In this document: positions 27,647 to 38,042 of the stretch, in pieces
Numbering within the stretch: the stretch's first letter is position 1
How the letters are laid out: each line of letters begins with the position of its first letter
Origin: Phycisphaerales bacterium
GTDB taxonomy: Bacteria > Planctomycetota > Phycisphaerae > Phycisphaerales > UBA1924
Direction: 5' to 3'
Length of the DNA stretch: 51,315 nucleotides
Assembly: GCA_017642965.1 (NCBI GenBank)
Contig: JAEPOJ010000028.1
Location: forward strand, 1-51,315
Notes under the pieces: generated by a model
Told to the model about the DNA's origin: nothing
The model's input: only the letters and a program-made list of their open reading frames with translations
Databases searched by the model: none
Translations under genes and position numbers: made by a program

Positions 27647-29581
27647 TTGCGACTCCAGATTCCCGTATTCATCTTGCTGATGCTCGCTTTGAGTTCGGCT
27701 GCTTATTCACAGCGGTCCGGGGATGCTGCGGGGAGTTCTGGCACGGATGAGCCTTCGATTTTGCAGGCGGATGGCGTTGCGTACCCGGTGACGGGTTTTT
27801 CGTTTGGCTACCCGTTCCCGCATGAAGACCTGCCGCCTGTGGATGCGTTGCGCGATATCCCGGTGCTGCTCTCGGTGGTCGACGGTGCGCTGGTGGCTCC
27901 GAGGGCGGATGCGCCGATCCGCGCGTTCCGCGTGGGTGAGATCGGGTCGGGTGACGAGCCGGTGACGGTGTATGGCTCTGCGTTGGCGGTGATCAATGCC
28001 GGTGTTCGGGATGCGATGGAATCGCGGTATGGGCTGATCGGGCATCTGGTCACCCCCGATGCGCGACAGATCGCGTATCGCACGACGCAGAAGGACCTGC
28101 GGGCGGCGGGTGATCGCACGCTGACGATCCTGGTATGGCGTGCGGCGGTGGGGGATGTGCGGACCGTGGCGCAGGGCGGTCGTCTCGTGCCGGATGTCGA
28201 TGAGCTTGAGGATCGGCCGGGTGAATCGAATGTTGATCGGGCTGAGCACGAGCGTCTGCGCAAGCGGTTTGAGATCGCTGAGGGTGATCTGCTGACGAGG
28301 GAGCGTGTGGACGATGAGGTGCACCGGCTGAATCGTCATCCGGGCCGGAAGGCGGATGTGGCGATCGCGCCGAGTGAGGAGCCGGGCGAGGTGGTGGTTG
28401 ATTATCTGATCACCGAGCCCAAGCCGTGGACTGCGTATGTGTCGATCAGCAATACCGGGACCGAGAGCACGGACGGATGGCGTGAGCGGTTTGGTTTCAT
28501 GCACCGGCAGTTGACGGGGCGTGACGATGTGCTTCGTCTGGACTACATCACGTCCTGGTTCGATGAGACCAACGCGTTCCTGGCCTCGTACGAGTTCGAT
28601 GCGGGGTACAACAACCGGCTGAAGCTTTTCGGGAACTGGAGCGAGTACACCGCGCGTGATGTGGGGCTTGGGTTTGAGAACTTCAAGGGCGAGTCGTACG
28701 CGATCGGGGCGGAGTTCCGGCGGAACGTCTGGCAGCGCGGGCCGAAGTTTGTCGATCTGGTTGCGGGTGTTCGCTACGAGCACATCAACGTCGAGAATCA
28801 GATCCTGCTGCTCGAGGGCACCGAGGAGTTCCTGCTCCCGACGATTGGGGTTCGCTATGAGAAGCGTACCCCGCTGCACAACGTGTTCGGCGATCTGATG
28901 CTTGAGGTCAACTGGGGCTCGGTGGTTGGCACGGATGAGCTTGATGTGGCCCGCCTGGGCCGGTTTGGTGCCGATGAGAACTTCACGATTCTCAAGGGGC
29001 AGCTGAATCACTCGTTTTATCTTGATCCGTATCTCGATCCTGCTGGTTTCCGCGGCGAGAAGGGGCGTGATGAGATGAGGCTTGCGCACGAGCTCGCGCT
29101 TACTTTGCGTGGGCAGTGGACGTTCCATTCGCGGCTCGCTCCGAACTTTGAGTCGGTGGCGGGCGGGGCGTACTCGGTGCGTGGGTACCCTGAGTCGTCC
29201 GCGGTGGGTGATGATGCGATCATTGGTACGATCGAGTATCGCTATCACCTGGGTCGTTCAACACCGATCAGCCCGGAGACCACGACGCTGTTTGGTCAGG
29301 GATTTCGGAGCAGCCGGACGCAGCCGTACGGGAGTGCGGACTGGGACGTTATTCTCAAGGGCTTCCTGGATGTTGCTCGTGTGAGCCCGAACGACGCGCC
29401 GTTCTTTGAGCGTGCTGAAACGCTCGTGGGGGCGGGCGTGGGTGTTGAGGCGCAGGTCCGCTCAAACCTGACGCTGCGGCTTGATTACGGCATGGCTTTT
29501 ACACCGCTGGGTGTGGGGACTTCTCGGAGCGTGGATGTTGGCGATTCTCGCCTGCATTTCCTCGCTCAGTTCGCCTTCTAG
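27647..29581 (+). CDS. TpsB-like outer-membrane transporter of a two-partner secretion system
   Basis: The product is 644 residues, Omp85/TpsB type. A signal peptide (LQIPVFILLMLALSSAAYS) precedes a periplasmic region with a POTRA-like segment around residues 205-265 (AEGDLLTRERVDDEVHRLN ... VVVDYLITEPKPW). A C-terminal beta barrel contains YSVRGYPESSAVGDD, the conserved VRGY loop of Omp85 proteins, and ends in aromatic F (LHFLAQFAF). It would export the TpsA-like protein encoded 17 nt downstream. Translation appears to begin at TTG 27647 with TAGGA upstream. Confidence 0.8.
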   Translation: MRLQIPVFILLMLALSSAAYSQRSGDAAGSSGTDEPSILQADGVAYPVTGFSFGYPFPHEDLPPVDALRDIPVLLSVVDGALVAPRADAPIRAFRVGEIGSGDEPVTVYGSALAVINAGVRDAMESRYGLIGHLVTPDARQIAYRTTQKDLRAAGDRTLTILVWRAAVGDVRTVAQGGRLVPDVDELEDRPGESNVDRAEHERLRKRFEIAEGDLLTRERVDDEVHRLNRHPGRKADVAIAPSEEPGEVVVDYLITEPKPWTAYVSISNTGTESTDGWRERFGFMHRQLTGRDDVLRLDYITSWFDETNAFLASYEFDAGYNNRLKLFGNWSEYTARDVGLGFENFKGESYAIGAEFRRNVWQRGPKFVDLVAGVRYEHINVENQILLLEGTEEFLLPTIGVRYEKRTPLHNVFGDLMLEVNWGSVVGTDELDVARLGRFGADENFTILKGQLNHSFYLDPYLDPAGFRGEKGRDEMRLAHELALTLRGQWTFHSRLAPNFESVAGGAYSVRGYPESSAVGDDAIIGTIEYRYHLGRSTPISPETTTLFGQGFRSSRTQPYGSADWDVILKGFLDVARVSPNDAPFFERAETLVGAGVGVEAQVRSNLTLRLDYGMAFTPLGVGTSRSVDVGDSRLHFLAQFAF

Positions 29582-29598
29582 ATCGCAAGGAATGCATC

Positions 29599-32151
29599 AT
29601 GAAAAGCAAAGATCAGCGTCTCTCCGCGTCCGTGCGTGTGCCTTTCGCCTGCGCTTTCCTCTTGTGCGCCCCGGCGGTGCTCGCGTCTCCAGAGGGCGGC
29701 GATGTGGTGGAGGGTGATGCAACGATCGAGTATGACGGTGACTGGACCCGGGTGCTGACCGGTGAGATCACGATCATCGATTGGCTGAGTTTCAACATCG
29801 CCCAAGGCGAGACGGTTGAGTTCATCATGCCCTCCGAGGCTTCGCGGGTGCTCAATCGGATCACTTCGGGGGTCCCGACGGAGATCATGGGGAACCTGAT
29901 CGGCAACGGGCAAGTCTTCATCGTGAACCCGTCTGGGGTGATCTTCGGTCAGAATGCGGTCGTGAACGTGGGGGCGCTGTACGCTGCGGCGGGGAATATC
30001 TCTAACACGGATTTCATGAACGGGACGTACCGGTTTACGGATGCGCGGGGGATTGTGGAGAACCGCGGCTATCTTGGGGGTGATCTGATCGCGCTCGTTG
30101 GTGGGCGTGTGGCGAATCACGGCACGATCTCCGCTCCGAACGGCACGGTGGTGCTGGCGGCGGGTGAGCAGGTGCTGATCGGCGAACTCCTGGGGCACAC
30201 GTTTGTGCGTCTTGAGCGTCCGAGCGATCTGGATAACACGCCGACGCTGGGGACAGACGGGACGCCAAGTCTGGCTGCTGGCGATGTGTACTCGCTTGCC
30301 GCGTGGAATACGGGGACGATCGACGGGAAGAACACGACGATCGCGGTCTCAGCGGGGCACATGGCTCTTGATTCGGACATCACCGCCGGCGAGCTCTCGC
30401 TGGTCGCGCAGGGTGATTCGCACATCGAGCTGGGTGCGGATCTGCACAGTGATGGCACGGGGATCATCATTAACGGTGATCTGGTGCTCACCGACGATGT
30501 GTCTGTGACCTCAGAGGGTTCCGTGATCGCGTTCAAGGGTGCGGTCGATTCCGAGTTTGGCCGGGAGCACGATCTTTACGTTGATACGGACGGTGCGCAG
30601 GTGCGGTTTACGGAGCATGTCGGTGCGCATGGTCGCCTCGGCAGCCTGATCGTTGACGCGGGTATCATCCGGTTCTTTGGTGATGTGCGGGTCAACGAGG
30701 AGCTGAATCTGTTTGGCCCTGTGATGATTGCCGGCGATTCGACAACGTTTGATGTTGGCATGGGCACCGCGTTGTTTGCGGATGATGTGTACGCCGGGTT
30801 CCCGGGGGTTACTGATGTGGCCTTTGTCTATGACGGGCAGGCGTGGGTCGGCCAGGGGCAGGCGCGTGCGCCGTTCCGATTCCGGTCCGGGATCGGTGTC
30901 AACGGGGCGTTCCGGAGCATCACGCTCGGGGATGACCTGGATGGCCCTTCGAGGTCGGCCGCGTTCGTATTCGCGACCGGTGCGATGGCGGGCCTTGAGC
31001 TGATCGATGGTTCGACGGATCTTTCTCATCGCTTCCTGATCAATGCGACGGAATCCATCAGGATGGGGCAGGGGCAGAAGATGACGTCCTTCGGCTCGTT
31101 GACGCTGAACGTGGAGGGGGACGGGTATACAACGATCGCGGTGGGGGATCTGAACGTGCTCGGTGATCTGCGTATCGCGTCGCTTGGGCGTTCGGGTGGC
31201 CAGGTCGTGTTCAATACGCGTGCGCCGGGGGAGGTCGACTGGTTCGGTAACGAGGATAATCGGAGCGATGACGCGTTGATGGATGAGGGTCTGAAGCTGA
31301 TCGCGTCGGGCGATATCACGATCCTGGGTGATCTGGGCGGTGACGGACCGGTCCGCCTTGGCAGCGGCGGGAGTGTGCAGCTGCTGAACAACACCGGGAC
31401 GGGCAGCGCTGGGTCTCTTGATATTGATGTGTTTGAGGGCGGTGTGTCGCGGGATCTGTTCGCTTCGATGCAGGGTGCGACGGCGGGCGACTTGTACTCG
31501 TACGACCTGACGATCATCCCTCAGGGCGGCGGCCCGGGCGACACGGAGGCGAATCTCGCCGAGGCGTTCGATGACGAGCCGGATGTCAATCTGCGGACTG
31601 ACGATCCGCTGCTCGCATCTCGTGAGGTGCTGGCGGAGCTGGGGTTGAATCCGAGTGCGCAGCAGATCGAGTCGATCCGCGACAGCCACCGGACGGGCGT
31701 TGAGCGATTCGCGGATTCCTCGGCTCGTGAGCCGGGTACTGCGGCTCAGTTTGGGCTCACGCTTGATCGGTTGACGCGGTACAGCGTTGAGCGTCTGACC
31801 CGCGCGTATATCGCCGCGCTCGGTATCGATACCGACAGTGACGGGGTGCGTGAGCATGTTCCGCAGCTGGGGCAGGCGCTCGTGTTTATGGACATGAACG
31901 ACGGTGATACGCAATACCCGGATGCAGGCGCGTTCATCTCTGCGTTTGAGGGTGAGCGGCTGGGGGTCGTCTCGAACCTGCGCAAGATCCAATCGGTGAT
32001 GGTTGCGATCGAGCTGCTTGAACTCACGCCGCATGAGATCGAATCTGCCAAGCGTGCGCTGATCGCTCGTGTTGTGCCTGATTCGCTCGATGCTGATCAC
32101 GTGTATGAGCGGTGGTTTGCGGCCGGGGCGGGCAAGTATGCCATCAGGTAA
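29599..32151 (+). CDS. TpsA-like secreted protein with filamentous-haemagglutinin N-terminal domain
   Basis: The product is 850 residues. The signal peptide ends near AVLA. Residues ~35-190 match the TPS secretion domain (haemagglutination-activity type): TIIDWLSFNIAQGETVEF, SRVLNRITSG, GNGQVFIVNPSGVIFG and a beta-helix-like continuation. The rest is beta-rich with a helical C-terminal ~200 residues. It is much shorter than classical FHA adhesins and has no obvious long repeats. It is secreted through the TpsB-like partner immediately upstream; a surface or matrix role is inferred. Confidence 0.85.
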   Translation: MKSKDQRLSASVRVPFACAFLLCAPAVLASPEGGDVVEGDATIEYDGDWTRVLTGEITIIDWLSFNIAQGETVEFIMPSEASRVLNRITSGVPTEIMGNLIGNGQVFIVNPSGVIFGQNAVVNVGALYAAAGNISNTDFMNGTYRFTDARGIVENRGYLGGDLIALVGGRVANHGTISAPNGTVVLAAGEQVLIGELLGHTFVRLERPSDLDNTPTLGTDGTPSLAAGDVYSLAAWNTGTIDGKNTTIAVSAGHMALDSDITAGELSLVAQGDSHIELGADLHSDGTGIIINGDLVLTDDVSVTSEGSVIAFKGAVDSEFGREHDLYVDTDGAQVRFTEHVGAHGRLGSLIVDAGIIRFFGDVRVNEELNLFGPVMIAGDSTTFDVGMGTALFADDVYAGFPGVTDVAFVYDGQAWVGQGQARAPFRFRSGIGVNGAFRSITLGDDLDGPSRSAAFVFATGAMAGLELIDGSTDLSHRFLINATESIRMGQGQKMTSFGSLTLNVEGDGYTTIAVGDLNVLGDLRIASLGRSGGQVVFNTRAPGEVDWFGNEDNRSDDALMDEGLKLIASGDITILGDLGGDGPVRLGSGGSVQLLNNTGTGSAGSLDIDVFEGGVSRDLFASMQGATAGDLYSYDLTIIPQGGGPGDTEANLAEAFDDEPDVNLRTDDPLLASREVLAELGLNPSAQQIESIRDSHRTGVERFADSSAREPGTAAQFGLTLDRLTRYSVERLTRAYIAALGIDTDSDGVREHVPQLGQALVFMDMNDGDTQYPDAGAFISAFEGERLGVVSNLRKIQSVMVAIELLELTPHEIESAKRALIARVVPDSLDADHVYERWFAAGAGKYAIR

Positions 32152-32175
32152 GTGTGATCGGTCTAGACTGGGAGC

Positions 32176-32922
32176 ATGCCAAGCGTAAGTGCCGTATTGC
32201 TCCCCGACCATCTGGCTGAGAACGAACTCACTGATCGTGTTGCGATCGTGATCGATGTGCTGCGGGCGACCACGACGGTGACGCATGCGCTCGACGAGGG
32301 CGCGGCTTGTGTCATCCCGGTAGCGTCTGTCGATGCTGCCCGGATGATCGCGCATGAGCGGGGTGGATCGTTGCTGTGTGGTGAGCGGGGGGGGATCCGG
32401 CCCGATGGATTTCATCTGGGGAACTCGCCTGCGGAGTATCGGCGTGGAGTTGTCGGGGGGAAGGACCTCGTGCTGACGACCACGAATGGGACGCGCGCGC
32501 TGGGACTCTGCGAGCGGGCGTTCTCGATCTTTGTCGGCGCTTTGACGAATCTGGAGGCGGTCGTGGCGGCTGTGCGGTCCACTGAGCGGGATGTTGTGCT
32601 GGTCTGTTCCGGGACGGATGGGCGGGTGTCGCTGGAGGATGTGATCTGTGCCGGGCTGTTCGCATCCCGGTTGAAACCGAGCCATGATCTGGACGACATC
32701 GCCATGGGCGTGATGTTTGCTGGCGAGGGCGCGATCGATCGGTGCGGTGGATTGGAAGGGGCGATTTCATCGAGTTTTCATGCCGGACGCCTTGTCGATA
32801 TGGGCTTTGGTGCGGACGTCGAATACGCCTCTCGGCTGGGTGTCTCCGATGGGGTGCCGTGCTTTGATGCGGTGACCGGTGAAATCCGTCCTGCGGGTCA
32901 ACTCAACCGGGCAGGCGGGTAG
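32176..32922 (+). CDS. comB: 2-phosphosulfolactate phosphatase family protein
   Basis: The product is 248 residues. The ComB fold is indicated by [41 protein letters not shown] and [10 protein letters not shown]. The family hydrolyses 2-phosphosulfolactate to sulfolactate in coenzyme M synthesis; in bacteria without coenzyme M the substrate is uncertain. GGGAG upstream supports ATG 32176. It is followed by gpmA. Confidence 0.85.
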   Translation: MPSVSAVLLPDHLAENELTDRVAIVIDVLRATTTVTHALDEGAACVIPVASVDAARMIAHERGGSLLCGERGGIRPDGFHLGNSPAEYRRGVVGGKDLVLTTTNGTRALGLCERAFSIFVGALTNLEAVVAAVRSTERDVVLVCSGTDGRVSLEDVICAGLFASRLKPSHDLDDIAMGVMFAGEGAIDRCGGLEGAISSSFHAGRLVDMGFGADVEYASRLGVSDGVPCFDAVTGEIRPAGQLNRAGG

Positions 32923-32966
32923 AATCGCTCTCCGTATTCAGGTTCCGTCCACGAAAGGAAAGCATC

Positions 32967-33713
32967 GTGCACACACTGGTCCTCATCCGTCACGGCGAGA
33001 GCGTCTGGAACAAGGAAAACCGGTTTACCGGCTGGAAGGACGTGTCCCTTTCTGACAAGGGGCACGAGGAGGCCAAGGATGCCGGGCGGCTGCTGCTCGA
33101 TGAGGGGTACGACTTCGATATCGCGTACACTTCTGTGCTCAAGCGTGCCATCCGCACGCTCTGGCACGTGATGGAGCAGATGGACCTGATGTGGATCCCG
33201 GTGATCCGCTCCTGGAAGCTGAATGAACGGCATTATGGTGCGTTGCAGGGGCTCAACAAGGCCGATACTGCGGCGGAGCATGGCGAGGAGCAGGTGCTGA
33301 TCTGGCGTCGCGCGTATGACACGCCTCCGCCCGCTCTTGAGAAGTCGGATAAGCGTTGGCCCGGTCACGACCGGCGGTACGCTGATCTGGCCCCGGGCGA
33401 CATCCCGACGACGGAGTGCCTGAAGGATACGGTGGATCGTGTGGTGCCGTACTTTGACGAGGAGATCGCGCCCAAGATCCGGGCGGGCAAGCGTGTGCTG
33501 ATCGCGGCGCACGGGAACTCGCTGCGCGCGTTGGTGAAGCACCTGGACAACATCTCGGATGATGACATCGTGAGCCTGAACATCCCGACGGGCATGCCGC
33601 TGGTTTACAAGCTCGACGCGAACCTCAAGCCCATCTCGAAGCAGTACCTGGGCGACCCGGACGCCGTGGAGAAGGCAATGGCGGCTGTGGCCAACCAGGG
33701 CAAAGCGAAGTAA
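32967..33713 (+). CDS. gpmA: 2,3-bisphosphoglycerate-dependent phosphoglycerate mutase
   Basis: The product is 248 residues, the typical length. It interconverts 3- and 2-phosphoglycerate in glycolysis via a phosphohistidine. Motifs are [10 protein letters not shown] (His9 phosphorylated), [25 protein letters not shown] (catalytic Glu), [10 protein letters not shown], and [14 protein letters not shown] (second His). It starts at GTG 32967 with GAAAGGA 7 nt upstream. A strong terminator follows. Confidence 0.95.
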   Translation: MHTLVLIRHGESVWNKENRFTGWKDVSLSDKGHEEAKDAGRLLLDEGYDFDIAYTSVLKRAIRTLWHVMEQMDLMWIPVIRSWKLNERHYGALQGLNKADTAAEHGEEQVLIWRRAYDTPPPALEKSDKRWPGHDRRYADLAPGDIPTTECLKDTVDRVVPYFDEEIAPKIRAGKRVLIAAHGNSLRALVKHLDNISDDDIVSLNIPTGMPLVYKLDANLKPISKQYLGDPDAVEKAMAAVANQGKAK

Positions 33714-33878
33714 TCAGGTTTGCAAACGCTGCTCAAGATCACGCCGCATCAGCACGCGGCGTTTTTTACTTGCGTCACGCTTGCGGCGCTTCCGTGAGAT
33801 TGCCGGGAGCTTGTTGAGCAGGGAGTCGCCCCATATCCCCTTGATGCGGCTGGGTTTGGCTTCTCTTCGCTGTGGCAT
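33714..33878 (-). CDS. Possible 54-residue highly basic protein
   Basis: An open frame reads MPQRREAKPSRIKGIWGD ... and ends RRDLEQRLQT. About a third of residues are Lys or Arg, with no membrane segment. It starts 4 nt after the M24 peptidase stop on the same strand, so translational coupling is possible, and it runs through the convergent gpmA terminator. No family was recognised. It could be a small nucleic-acid-binding protein or a chance frame. Confidence 0.35.
   Translation of the reverse strand: MPQRREAKPSRIKGIWGDSLLNKLPAISRKRRKRDASKKRRVLMRRDLEQRLQT
33741..33767 (+). terminator. Intrinsic terminator of gpmA
   Basis: Stem acgccgc / gcggcgt with an 8-nt loop, then six Ts. Confidence 0.85.
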
Positions 33879-33882
33879 GGGT

Positions 33883-35031
33883 TCACCATTGCAGGGCTGT
33901 GGGGAGGGTGTTGAAGTTTTCGCAGCCGTCCTCGGTGACCGCGACCATGTCCTCGATGCGCAGGCCGCCGATGGCCTTGCAGTAGAGCCCGGGTTCGATG
34001 GTCAGGACGTCGCCGACGACGAGCTCCGGGCCGTTGAAGTCCAGCAGCGGGGGCTCGTGGACCTCGAGGCCGATCCCGTGTCCTGTGCCGTGCACCATCG
34101 AGCAAAAGGAATCGTCAGCGTCTTCGGGTGGGAGGCCGACGTTGTAGCCGTGGGCCTCGATGACAGCTGCGACGGCTCTGTGAACATCGTCGCCCGACGC
34201 GCCGGCTTTGCAGGCCTGTTCGCCCGCGAGCTTGGCTTCAAGGACGGCCTTGTGCATTCTGGCGACCTCGTCGGGGATTGTGCCGTGCACGATGGTTCGG
34301 GTGCAGTCGCCGTTGTAGCCGCTCGCTCTGATGTGTGGGAAGATGTCGATGATGATTGGTTGCCCGGTTTTGAGTTCGCCTTCTCCGCGGTGGTGGCAGT
34401 CGGCGCCGATCGGGCCGCACGCGACGATTGAGCCGTGGGGTGTCGTGGCGCCTCGGTTCAAGAAGGCGACGTCGATCATGGAGTTGACCCGATCGCTGGT
34501 GAGCGGTGTGCCCTCGTGGATGAGGGTGCCTTGCTCGTCTGCCTGAGATGCAAAGATCATCTCGCAGATCTCACGCATGACTTCTTCTGTTGTTGCCTGG
34601 GCGGAGCGGAGGTGTGCGCGTTCCTGCTCGTCCTTGCTGCGGCGTTCGGCGACGCCGAGATCGATATCGCACTCGAGTTCGATGCCGTAGCTCTGGATCA
34701 TGAATGCGTAGATGAGCGGGAGGGATCGGTCAGCGGTGACGCTGGTGATCTCGCCGCGAGCGAGGCATTCTGCGAGGGCTTGGGCTGTCGCGGTTTCGCG
34801 GTCTCCGTCGAGTCCTTCCTCGGGCTCGAAGTCGGCTGGGCAGAAGACCTTGTCTGCGCGGGCGTGCTTTCTTGCTCGCTCCATCTCGATATCGCGGATG
34901 ATCAGGACACGCATGCCGTCGTCGGTTTCGATGTAGGCGCATGGATCGCCGACGCTGAATCTGATTTTGTGATACAGGGCAAGGTTTGTCTGGGGGATGC
35001 CGGCCATGACGGTAGCGTGTGCGTTGCTCAT
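33883..35031 (-). CDS. M24-family metallopeptidase (Xaa-Pro aminopeptidase/prolidase-like)
   Basis: The product is 382 residues from ATG 35031 (MSNAHATV). An N-terminal creatinase-like domain precedes the pita-bread domain. The five metal ligands are visible: Asp in IIIDIFPH, Asp in GYNGDCTRT, His in MVHGTGHGIG, Glu in LTIEPGLY, and Glu in RIEDMVAV. It cleaves N-terminal residues next to proline or related dipeptides. The open frame continues upstream to 35082, but that would overlap the divergent exonuclease start at 35067, so the shorter start is preferred. Confidence 0.88.
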   Translation of the reverse strand: MSNAHATVMAGIPQTNLALYHKIRFSVGDPCAYIETDDGMRVLIIRDIEMERARKHARADKVFCPADFEPEEGLDGDRETATAQALAECLARGEITSVTADRSLPLIYAFMIQSYGIELECDIDLGVAERRSKDEQERAHLRSAQATTEEVMREICEMIFASQADEQGTLIHEGTPLTSDRVNSMIDVAFLNRGATTPHGSIVACGPIGADCHHRGEGELKTGQPIIIDIFPHIRASGYNGDCTRTIVHGTIPDEVARMHKAVLEAKLAGEQACKAGASGDDVHRAVAAVIEAHGYNVGLPPEDADDSFCSMVHGTGHGIGLEVHEPPLLDFNGPELVVGDVLTIEPGLYCKAIGGLRIEDMVAVTEDGCENFNTLPTALQW

Positions 35032-35066
35032 GGGTGACGATAGGAGATCCGCCGCTACCATTCCTG

Positions 35067-35837
35067 ATGCGAGTTGCGACATGGAACGTGAACGGGATGC
35101 GGGCAGCGATCCGCAAGGGCTTTGAATCTCATGTGGCGCGTGTGGGGCCTGATGTGCTCCTGCTTCAGGAGGTCCGCGCGTTGCCGGACCAACTGCCTGA
35201 GAACATGCGTTGCCCGGAGGGGTGGTCCACGATCTGGCATCCGGCGGAGAAGAAGGGGTATTCGGGGACCGCGGTGTGGACGTGCGGCGATGGGCTAAAG
35301 GAAGAGCAGCGGGGGATCGGGTCGGATGATCATGAGGGACGCGTGGTCGTTGCGCGTGCTGGGAAGCTGCGGGTGGTTTCGGTCTACCTCCCGTCGGGGT
35401 CGTCTGGCGATCACCGCCAGGCGATCAAGGACGAGTGGCTCCCGGCGTTTATGGACTGGGCGCGTCCGATGCTCCGCTCAAGGATCCCGACGGTGCTGGG
35501 TGGCGACTTCAACATCGCGCATACTGAGCGTGATATTTTTTATGCGAAGTCGAATCAGAATACGTCGGGGTTCCTACCACATGAACGGCAGTGGATGGGG
35601 GAACTGATTGATCAGGGGTGGCGGGACGTTGTGCGTGAGAAGTACGGGGATGTGGACGGGCCGTACTCGTGGTGGTCGAATCGCGGGCAGGCGAGGGCGA
35701 AGGATCGGGGGTGGCGGATTGATTACCTGCTGCTGAACAGGGCCGCCCACAGGGTGCTCAAGGACTGCCATATCGATCGCCAGAGCGGGCTGGAGGTTTC
35801 GGACCATGCGATGGTGGTTGCGGACCTGGATCTCTGA
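35067..35837 (+). CDS. xth: Exodeoxyribonuclease III / AP endonuclease
   Basis: The product is 256 residues of the EEP superfamily. Motifs are MRVATWNVNGMRAAIRKGF, LLLQEVRA (metal Glu), YSGTAVW, GDFNIAHTERD, SWWSNRGQARAKDRGWRIDYLL and SDHAMVV (catalytic His). It acts in base-excision repair at abasic sites. GATAGGAGATCC upstream supports ATG 35067. It is divergent from the M24 peptidase with a ~35-bp shared spacer. Confidence 0.93.
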   Translation: MRVATWNVNGMRAAIRKGFESHVARVGPDVLLLQEVRALPDQLPENMRCPEGWSTIWHPAEKKGYSGTAVWTCGDGLKEEQRGIGSDDHEGRVVVARAGKLRVVSVYLPSGSSGDHRQAIKDEWLPAFMDWARPMLRSRIPTVLGGDFNIAHTERDIFYAKSNQNTSGFLPHERQWMGELIDQGWRDVVREKYGDVDGPYSWWSNRGQARAKDRGWRIDYLLLNRAAHRVLKDCHIDRQSGLEVSDHAMVVADLDL

Positions 35838-35900
35838 CCGGTGCGTTGTGGATGCCTAGAGTAGCCGTTAACCCTATCTGAACCGCGACGAGGGACCTCG

Positions 35901-37103
35901 ATGAGCGATTACAGCACCGAATCTGTTGATCTTCACCGCACGTACAAGGGCAAGGTCTCGATCGAGTGCAAGGTGCCGCTGCTCTCGCGTGATGACCTGT
36001 CGCGGGCGTACACGCCGGGGGTTGCCCGGCCGTGCGAGATGATCCGGGACAACCCCGCGGAGAGTTTCAATCTGACGATGCGTGGCAACAGTGTCTGCGT
36101 GCTGACGGATGGGACGGCGGTGCTCGGGCTGGGCAACATCGGGCCGGCGGCCGCGATGCCCGTGATGGAGGGCAAGGCGTGCCTGTTCAAGTCTTTCGGG
36201 GATATTGATGCGGTTCCGTTGTGTGTTGATGTCCCGGAGGGCGACGCCGGTACGCAGCAGCTGATCGCGATCGCCAAGGCGATTGCCCCGTCTTACGCCG
36301 GGATCAACCTCGAGGATATCGCGGCACCGCGGTGCTTCGCGGTTGAGGATGCGCTGCAGGACATCGGGATCCCGGTCATGCACGACGATCAGCACGGCAC
36401 GGCGATCGTCCTGCTGGCGGCGATGATCAACGCGATGAAGGTGGTCGGCAAGTCGTTCAGCGATGCGCGCGTCGTGATCAACGGCGCGGGCGCCGCGGGC
36501 ACCGCGATCGCGGAGCTTCTGCGGTGTGTCGATCACGAAGCCGATGTGTGCGTGAGTGTCAAGGAAGTCATCATGTGTGATTCCAAGGGCATCATCTCGC
36601 CGGATCGCACCGATCTGAACGAAGAGAAGAAGCAGCTGCTGCGGTTTACGAACCGGCCGGGGATCTCGGGATCGGTGAAGGATGCGATCAGGGGCGCGGA
36701 TGTGTTCGTTGGGGTCAGCGTCGGGAACCTGCTGGATGCGGACGACATCCGCACGATGAACAACGATGCGATCATCTTCGCGATGTCGAACCCGACGCCG
36801 GAGATCACGCCGGACGAGGCCCGCAGAGGTGGCGCGAGGGTCATCGGCACTGGGCGGTCGGACTTCCCGAACCAGGTGAACAACGTGCTCGCGTTCCCGG
36901 GGATTTTCCGGGGGGCGATCGATGCCCGCGCGACGCGGATCAGCTCGCGGATGAAGCTGGCGGCGGCGCACGCGTTGGCCGATGCGGTTGGCGAGCCGAG
37001 CCCGGATCGGGTGATCCCGGACCCGCTGGACAAGTCGATCGCGGACACCGTCGCGGCCGCGGTGAGGCACGCTGCAGAGGAATCGAACTGCGCCCGCGCA
37101 TAA
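35901..37103 (+). CDS. NAD(P)-dependent malic enzyme
   Basis: The product is 400 residues, the short bacterial type without the C-terminal phosphotransacetylase-like domain of MaeB. It decarboxylates malate to pyruvate. Motifs are [12 protein letters not shown] (Tyr donor), [40 protein letters not shown], the Rossmann [14 protein letters not shown] and [15 protein letters not shown] upstream supports ATG 35901. The stop lies 4 nt from the convergent tRNA-Ile2 gene. Confidence 0.93.
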   Translation: MSDYSTESVDLHRTYKGKVSIECKVPLLSRDDLSRAYTPGVARPCEMIRDNPAESFNLTMRGNSVCVLTDGTAVLGLGNIGPAAAMPVMEGKACLFKSFGDIDAVPLCVDVPEGDAGTQQLIAIAKAIAPSYAGINLEDIAAPRCFAVEDALQDIGIPVMHDDQHGTAIVLLAAMINAMKVVGKSFSDARVVINGAGAAGTAIAELLRCVDHEADVCVSVKEVIMCDSKGIISPDRTDLNEEKKQLLRFTNRPGISGSVKDAIRGADVFVGVSVGNLLDADDIRTMNNDAIIFAMSNPTPEITPDEARRGGARVIGTGRSDFPNQVNNVLAFPGIFRGAIDARATRISSRMKLAAAHALADAVGEPSPDRVIPDPLDKSIADTVAAAVRHAAEESNCARA

Positions 37104-37107
37104 AAAA

Positions 37108-37180
37108 TAGCCCCGCCCGGATTCGAACCGGGGACCAAGCGATTATGAGTCGCGCGCTCTAACCGCTGAGCTACGGGGCC
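37108..37180 (-). tRNA. tRNA with CAT anticodon, probably tRNA-Ile2 (lysidine type)
   Basis: A 73-nt cloverleaf: acceptor GGCCCCG, anticodon loop CTCATAA, discriminator A. The body, particularly GCGACTCATAATCGCTTGGTC read in two halves around the loop, closely matches bacterial tRNA-Ile(CAT), whose C34 is converted to lysidine by TilS. It differs clearly from the tRNA-Met at 25935. The first acceptor pair is G-T. Confidence 0.75.
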
Positions 37181-37207
37181 GATGGCTGGATTGTACACGG
37201 CCGGGCG

Positions 37208-38026
<819 letters not shown>

Positions 38027-38042
38027 CTACTCGGTAGGGGGG

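Noticed and set aside
33781..34431. Plus-strand open frame opposite the M24 peptidase
   Set aside because: The peptidase on the minus strand has all five metal ligands; the plus frame has no recognisable feature.
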